Positions 46,917 through 64,000 of a stretch of DNA of 64,000 nt are shown here, in pieces. The notes under the pieces were generated by a model that was given only the letters and a program-made list of their open reading frames with translations, ran no database searches and was not told the origin of the DNA. Both the position numbers and the translations under genes were made by a program. Within the stretch, counting starts at the first letter, position 1. Every line of letters starts with the position of its first letter. Origin of the DNA: Orientallactaga sibirica (Eukaryota; Chordata; Mammalia; Rodentia; Dipodidae). The stretch spans positions 11,232,501 through 11,296,500 of the forward strand of contig JAEOAD010000048.1 of assembly GCA_036365145.1 (NCBI GenBank), written 5' to 3'.

Positions 46917-47399
46917 ACACATATATTCTCAAAATATATACCAACATGTATTCCTGTTTAATTTGAGAAGCTGCAGTCATAGATAACATACTGTTCACAC
47001 TCTCCCATTTTCCCATCTACTATGTGCATTCTGTATCTCTCCACATCACATCATGAGTGAAGAATCACCTGAGTGAAGAAATTCTTAAAAGTGCAGCATA
47101 GACATATATGTAGCAGGTCATTAAGTATGAATTCAATCTGGAATAAGTGTCATTGAAAGCTCACCATCTTGAGGAGGGTGATACATCTGTTTTTGTGGTT
47201 TCCTGATGCCACGAGGTACAGGCAAAGGGAGCAGCCACACAAGGGCGTGGGGGTGCGAGCTGAGGGTGGAAAAATGTGCATCACTAACCCCAAATGCAGC
47301 TCACATCTGTGGACTATAAAGAAGCTATTTTAGCAGTTGGGATGGGCACAAACCATCCTGACAGAAAAATGAATTGAGACTTAAGAATGAGACAAAATG

Positions 47400-47654
47400 G
47401 GGCTGGAGAGATGGCTTAGTGGTTAAGGTGCCTGCCTGCTAAGCCTAAGAACCTGGTTCCAATCTCCAGGTCCCACGTTTAGCCAGATGCAAAGTGACGC
47501 AAGAGTGCAATGCCACACTTGACCACAAGGGGGCGAACGAATCTGGATTTCGTTCACAGCAGCTAAGAGACTGCTGGTGCACCCGTTCTCTATCTGTCTT
47601 CCTCTCCCTCTCTGTCTGTCTCTCTCTGTGTCTCTCTCCAAAAATAAAAAAAAA
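47400..47654 (+). mobile_element. B2-like SINE, long young subfamily, perfect target duplication
   Basis: A full copy with the ggttccaatctcc B box and the cgcaagagtgcaatg insert. The 17-bp repeat aagaatgagacaaaatg lies at 47383-47399 and 47655-47671. Confidence 0.95.
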
Positions 47655-47744
47655 AAGAATGAGACAAAATGATATAAATAAGCTTGGCTATATCTTAGAT
47701 AATCTATATACTCTTTTAGGACTCTTATATGAGGCCCATATTGA

Positions 47745-47959
47745 ATATATATGTAATTTGCAAGCAGAGAGAGACAGAGAAAAGAGAGAGAGGGAGAGAG
47801 AGAGAGAATGGTGTGCCAGGGCCTCTAGCTGTTGCAAACAAACTGCAGATGCATGCACCACATTGTGCATCTGGCTTTAAGTGGGTACTGGGGAATTGAA
47901 CCAAGCTCATTAGGCTTTGCAGTCAAGTGCCTTAACTACAGAGCCATCTCTCCAGCACC
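47745..47959 (-). mobile_element. B2-like SINE
   Basis: Reverse copy from gtaatttgcaagcagagaga to gagccatctctccagcacc. Confidence 0.9.
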
Positions 47960-47968
47960 TATTGACTT

Positions 47969-48170
47969 TAAAAATATTTTATTTATTTATCTGCCAACAG
48001 AAAAGTAGAGAAAGAGAGAGGGGGCTATGAGTACTTAGCCACTGCAAATGAACTCCAGATGTGTGTGACTCTTTGTGCATCTGGCTCTATGTGGGTGCTG
48101 GGGAATTGAACCAGGGTCATTAGGCTTTTAAGGCAAGCATCTTAGCCACTGAGGCATCTCTCCAGTGCCC
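47969..48170 (-). mobile_element. B2-like SINE
   Basis: Reverse copy from aatattttatttatttatct to gaggcatctctccagtgcc. Confidence 0.9.
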
Positions 48171-48177
48171 AGATTGG

Positions 48178-48575
48178 CTTTTTTTTTTTTTTCGAGGTAG
48201 GGTCTCACTCTAGCTCAGGCTGACCTGGAATTCACTATGTAGTCTCAGGGTGGCCTCGAACTCATGGCGATCCTCCTACCTCTGCCTCCCGACTGCTGGG
48301 ATTAAAGGTGTGTGCCACCGGGCTGGAGAAATGGCTTAGCGGTTAAGGCATTTGCCTGTGAAGCCAAAGGATCCCGGTTCGATTCTCCAAGACCCACATA
48401 AGCCAGATGCACAAGGGGCACATGCATCTGGAGTTTGTTTGCAGTGGCTAGAGGCCCTGACGTGCCCATTCTCTCTCTGTCTGCCTCTCTTCTATCTCTC
48501 TCTCTGTTTGCAAATAAATAAAATTTAAAAATAAAATAAAAATAAATAAAAAAGGTGTGCGCCACCACGCCCGGC
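48178..48575 (-). mobile_element. B1-like SINE split by a B2-like SINE
   Basis: The reverse B1 body runs from ttttcgaggtagggtctcac to attaaaggtgtgtgccacc (48318). It resumes with aaaggtgtgcgccacc, then acgcccggcc, at about 48552 after a plus-strand B2-like insertion. Confidence 0.93.
48319..48551 (+). mobile_element. B2-like SINE nested in a B1-like SINE
   Basis: gggctggagaaatggcttag to an aataaataaaa end. The B1 sequence aaaggtgtgygccacc is duplicated on both sides (one mismatch). Confidence 0.94.
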
Positions 48576-49214
48576 CCAGATTGGCTTTTAAAGGTATCTT
48601 CTTTTCCCTTCAGGACAGGATGTCAATCCCATACAGATGTGTTGTGAGGATGTAGAGTGGATGACTGGCCCTTACTCTTTTCTCCTCAGAGGTGACTCAG
48701 TCTATGGCCCCTCTTCAATGCTGAAATGTTGTCTTAGAAAATGATTCATAAATACAGATGGTACTTTTACAACCACATGGAAATATTGGGTTAGAGAACA
48801 GGTTTCACCTAACAAAAGGTTTTCTTCAACAAAACAAAAGACTATGGTTTGCTGAAACCATGCGTGTTTGTCATGGTTTTTCCATCTGTGTAGTAGTACA
48901 GAGTGAGACTGTCAATCACTAAGCTATTAGATTTCAACTTTATGTCATCTGTTGTCAACTTACTGACTAATATATGACTTCCAGTTTACTTATAGCGGCC
49001 AACTTTCTGGAAGGCTCTGGTCTTTTGCTTCTAATGGCCACTGCTCACCAGCAATAGTGCGGACATGAATAACTGATGGCTTTCAGATACCTGGTTAAAT
49101 GAGCCATGGACAAAACCTTGTGCCAAAATTGAATCACTATAGGGTTAGGGTCTAGTCTGTAGTTAGTGTGTTTTGGGGGAATTTTTCTGAGGAGAAATGT
49201 ATCAGGAAACACAT

Positions 49215-49572
49215 CTTGTAGTGACCATGTTTGTGAGCTTTCCATCACTGTGACGAGTGCCTGAGATGATACTTGAGCCAAGGAACTTAAAGGAAGAAAA
49301 AGTCATTTGGTGCGCGGTTTCAGAGGCTTGGGTCTGTGGTCACTTGGTCCCACAGTCCACCACAGCAGATGTGTGTGATGAAAGAGACCAGTTTTCCTCA
49401 TGAAAGCAAAAAGAGAGGAAGAGGACAGGGTACCAATGCCCTTTCAAGGGCACACCCCTAACAACCTCACTTCCTTTACTTAGCCTAACACCCCCCACCC
49501 CCGCCCCAGCTATCAGCTGGAGACCAACCCTTCACCACATGAGCCTTTGGAGGACTTTAAGATCCAAACCAT
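49215..49572 (-). mobile_element. Rodent MaLR-like LTR fragment
   Basis: A pattern like that at 18.64 kb: ttccatcactgtgacgagtg near the low end, tcatttggtgcgcggtttca, and ccctttcaagggcacacccc with catgagcctttgg near the high end. It is degenerate and has no visible coding capacity. Confidence 0.45.
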
Positions 49573-49573
49573 G

Positions 49574-49790
49574 GGATGGAGAGATGGCTTAGTAGTTAAG
49601 GCGCTTGCCTGCAAAGCCAGAGGACCCAGGTTCAAGATGTACAAGGTGGTGCATGTGTTTGGAGTTCATTTACAGTAGCTAGAAGCCCTGGCATGCCCAT
49701 TCTCTCTCTCTTTCTCTCTCTTCTCTCTCTGTCTCTCTCTATCTGCCTCTTTCTCTCTCAAATAAATAAAAATTTAAAACTGTAAAAAAA
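49574..49790 (+). mobile_element. B2-like SINE
   Basis: gggatggagagatggcttag begins the copy, with a roughly 17-bp gap in the middle. aagatccaaa flanks it. Confidence 0.9.
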
Positions 49791-49885
49791 AGATCCAAAT
49801 TACAAGTGTGATTAAGGACTTGTAATAAACATGATAAAATACCAGGGAATTTAATGAGACAGTGATGCAGCAATTCACTTTTTTT

Positions 49886-50058
49886 GTTTTTTGTTTTTTG
49901 TTTTTTGTTTTTTGTTTTTTGAGGTAGGGTCTCACTCTGGCTCAGGCTGACCTGGAATTCACTCTGTAGTCTCAGGGTGGCCTCGAACTCTCAGCGATCC
50001 TCCTACCTCTGCCTCCCAAGTGCTGGGATTAAAGGCGTGCGCCACCACGCCCGGCTAG
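49886..50058 (-). mobile_element. B1-like SINE with (TTTTTG)n end
   Basis: The A-rich tail appears as five TTTTTTG-type units. The body runs from gaggtagggtctcactctgg to gcgccaccacgcccggct, close to consensus. Confidence 0.94.
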
Positions 50059-50562
50059 CACTTCACTTTTTCAGAGAAAAGATATGGAGACATTCAAAAC
50101 CATAAGGAAAGGGGGCAGCCTAGTCAATGGGAAATGACATCATTTCCAGAATCACAATGGAAGATTTCGCTTTCATAAGAGATAACCTGATGAACATGCA
50201 GGAACGTGTGTTGTAATTTTAGTTCAGTATTAAGTAATAAGTAAAATGCCAGGATGGCTGTACCATCTAAACTCTGAGCTCATCTCTGGGATGTTACTAG
50301 ATGGAAGAGTCCCCCGTTCAATATATACTAGCAGATGATATGGTGTGCTTGGACAGATGCCTGCATTTTGTCTCTCCAGGAACTCAGAAAGTGGTGTTTA
50401 AGAAATTAACGCATACCATAATGCTTTGGCAAAAGTGGCAGGGAAGAAAAGTGTTAAGACGTGTTGTTTAAGACAAAGTTCTGTGTTTACCCAAAGTCAG
50501 CAAACTCTATCCATGTTCTTTGTTAAACTGAAAATAATATACAGACAACTGCAAAACATAAA

Positions 50563-50568
50563 TTTATT
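50563..50568 (-). terminator. Candidate polyadenylation signal for RXFP2
   Basis: The plus strand reads tttatt, so the minus strand reads AATAAA. It is the first such hexamer downstream of the RXFP2 stop codon, about 970 nt away. A TATAAA variant near 50815 is an alternative. AT-rich DNA produces such hexamers by chance. Confidence 0.3.
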
Positions 50569-51538
50569 TATCCCATTTTTTTCCACTTATAAATTTTCAG
50601 TATAAAAATATCTAGCCTTTCATAAGCAATCTTTCACTTTTGCAAAATGATTTCAAAGGTACTGATGTTTTGGCTTAGCAAATGGAATTTGTACAAGTAA
50701 GCAAATGATCCCCAGTCCAGCCAATCTTCTTGAATCCCATTAGAGAACTCTTTGGGTCCCGGGTGATAACAGAACTTATCGGCAATAGAAATGCTCCTCT
50801 AAAATACTTAAACATGTTTATAGTTTTTTTAGAAGATGGGTGCCCCCCCCTTTTTTTTCTTTTGTTCCCTGGGCAACTTTAGGAAAAACTCATCTAAGAT
50901 CTCGGGTTTTCTGAGCTTAAATAAAAGCCAAGAAGGCAAAGAAGGTAACAGGCGTCCACAGTGCACCTCTCTGGTAACGGTAGATGTGTTTAAATTGCAC
51001 GATTGTTTTAGCGTTACCATCTCGTAAGCCTGGGAGGTAGATTTGGGGAGGGTGAACTATCAGAAAACCTTTGCCGTCAAAGCATCCACAGGATGCCGGT
51101 GATTTTATGTGAAATTGAAAAAGCAAGGAACGAGATGTTGGACTGTGTGATATTGGTGCGCTGGACTACGATGCCATGGCTGCTTTTATGGACAGTAAAA
51201 CTTGATGGAGAAGAAGACAGCACAGTGCCTGCCTGTGGGCACTCGTGGGCAGGCTGGCAGTGCTGGCTAGCTGCAGATCAACCGCATGCTAGCTTATTCT
51301 ACACAGACTCACTTGTACATGCCAGGCTTGTGGGGACTAGAAGAAGCGTCGGTCCAGTTTTCAGCACGGTCGATAGGTCATCAACCCGCCACTGGAATGT
51401 GGAGCCAATCCTTCCGGGCCCCTCCTGTGGCATGGGCAAGAGTCGCTGCTGGCCAAGATGAGAAGCATCACGGTGCCGCCTTCCACAAGCTGTACCTTGC
51501 TTTAGGTAGTGCTTTGAAAGCCCAGTGACCCAAAGTCA
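50563..51538 (-). other. Probable RXFP2 3' UTR
   Basis: Sequence after the RXFP2 stop codon, read on the minus strand. It holds no recognisable SINE over about 975 nt, in contrast to the surrounding DNA. The first canonical minus-strand AATAAA I can find is at 50568-50563. The plus-strand open frames here look like chance. The true 3' end is unknown. Confidence 0.45.
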
Positions 51539-63925
<12,387 letters not shown>

Positions 63926-64000
63926 CTGGGGACAAATGATGCAGTGCACGTTGGCTCTTCCCAGCCTCTCTCGTTGTACTTTGACAATTAGATCTAGACC

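Larger units (their letters stand above)
46101..47382. other. Mostly unique sequence
   Basis: It holds only the B1-like fragment and microsatellite listed separately. No gene was recognised. Confidence 0.45.
48576..50562. other. Intergenic sequence beyond the RXFP2 3' end
   Basis: 48576-49214 is unique. An LTR fragment, one B2-like and one B1-like copy follow, and 50059-50562 is unique AT-rich DNA. Confidence 0.45.

Noticed and set aside
51093..51461. Plus-strand open frame of 122 codons opposite the RXFP2 3' UTR
   Set aside because: It is antisense to the probable 3' UTR, with no domain and no promoter. A chance frame is the simpler reading.

Overview
This is about 64 kb of rodent nuclear DNA. 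Interspersed repeats dominate. There are roughly two dozen 7SL-derived B1-like SINEs and more than forty tRNA-derived B2-like SINEs, plus ID-, B3/B4- and MIR-type elements, L1 fragments and solo LTRs. The B2-like consensus (a 'gctggagagatggcttag' head and a CT-rich stretch before an AAATAAATAAA tail) and the rodent-type L1 3' UTRs point to a non-murid rodent. A jerboa (Dipodidae, Jaculus-like) is my best guess, but the species is an inference. No bacterial, plasmid or viral gene system is present, and I did not find an undescribed multi-gene system.

Region by region. Positions 1 to about 23.9 kb are intergenic: unique sequence with SINEs, an L1 whose 5' part is inverted (10.1-11.3 kb), LTR fragments and microsatellites. 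Positions 24.25-24.94 kb are a CpG island with clustered GC boxes and a CCAAT box, so very likely a promoter, but I could not identify its transcript. From human and mouse gene order (RXFP2 followed by FRY) an upstream or alternative FRY start on the minus strand is one possibility. Positions 25-50.5 kb are again intergenic and repeat-rich, with an L1 3' UTR (35.7-36.75 kb) and an L1 ORF2 remnant (44.46-45.86 kb) carrying a solo LTR with a 5-bp target duplication. Positions 51.54-63.93 kb hold the only recognisable protein-coding gene: the last three coding exons, on the minus strand, of RXFP2 (LGR8), the receptor for insulin-like peptide 3. The rest of RXFP2 (LDL-A module, leucine-rich repeats, TM1 and most of TM2) lies beyond position 64000.

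The RXFP2 exons (63925-63515, 58939-58721, 51801-51539) splice in one consistent phase with GT-AG borders. They encode the end of TM2 through TM7 and the cytoplasmic tail without frameshift or stop, so the gene looks functional here. Its introns have taken in many SINEs, including an abutting inverted B2 pair at 52.0-52.4 kb. Several SINE copies keep perfect 13-17 bp target duplications, which indicates recent retrotransposition in this lineage.
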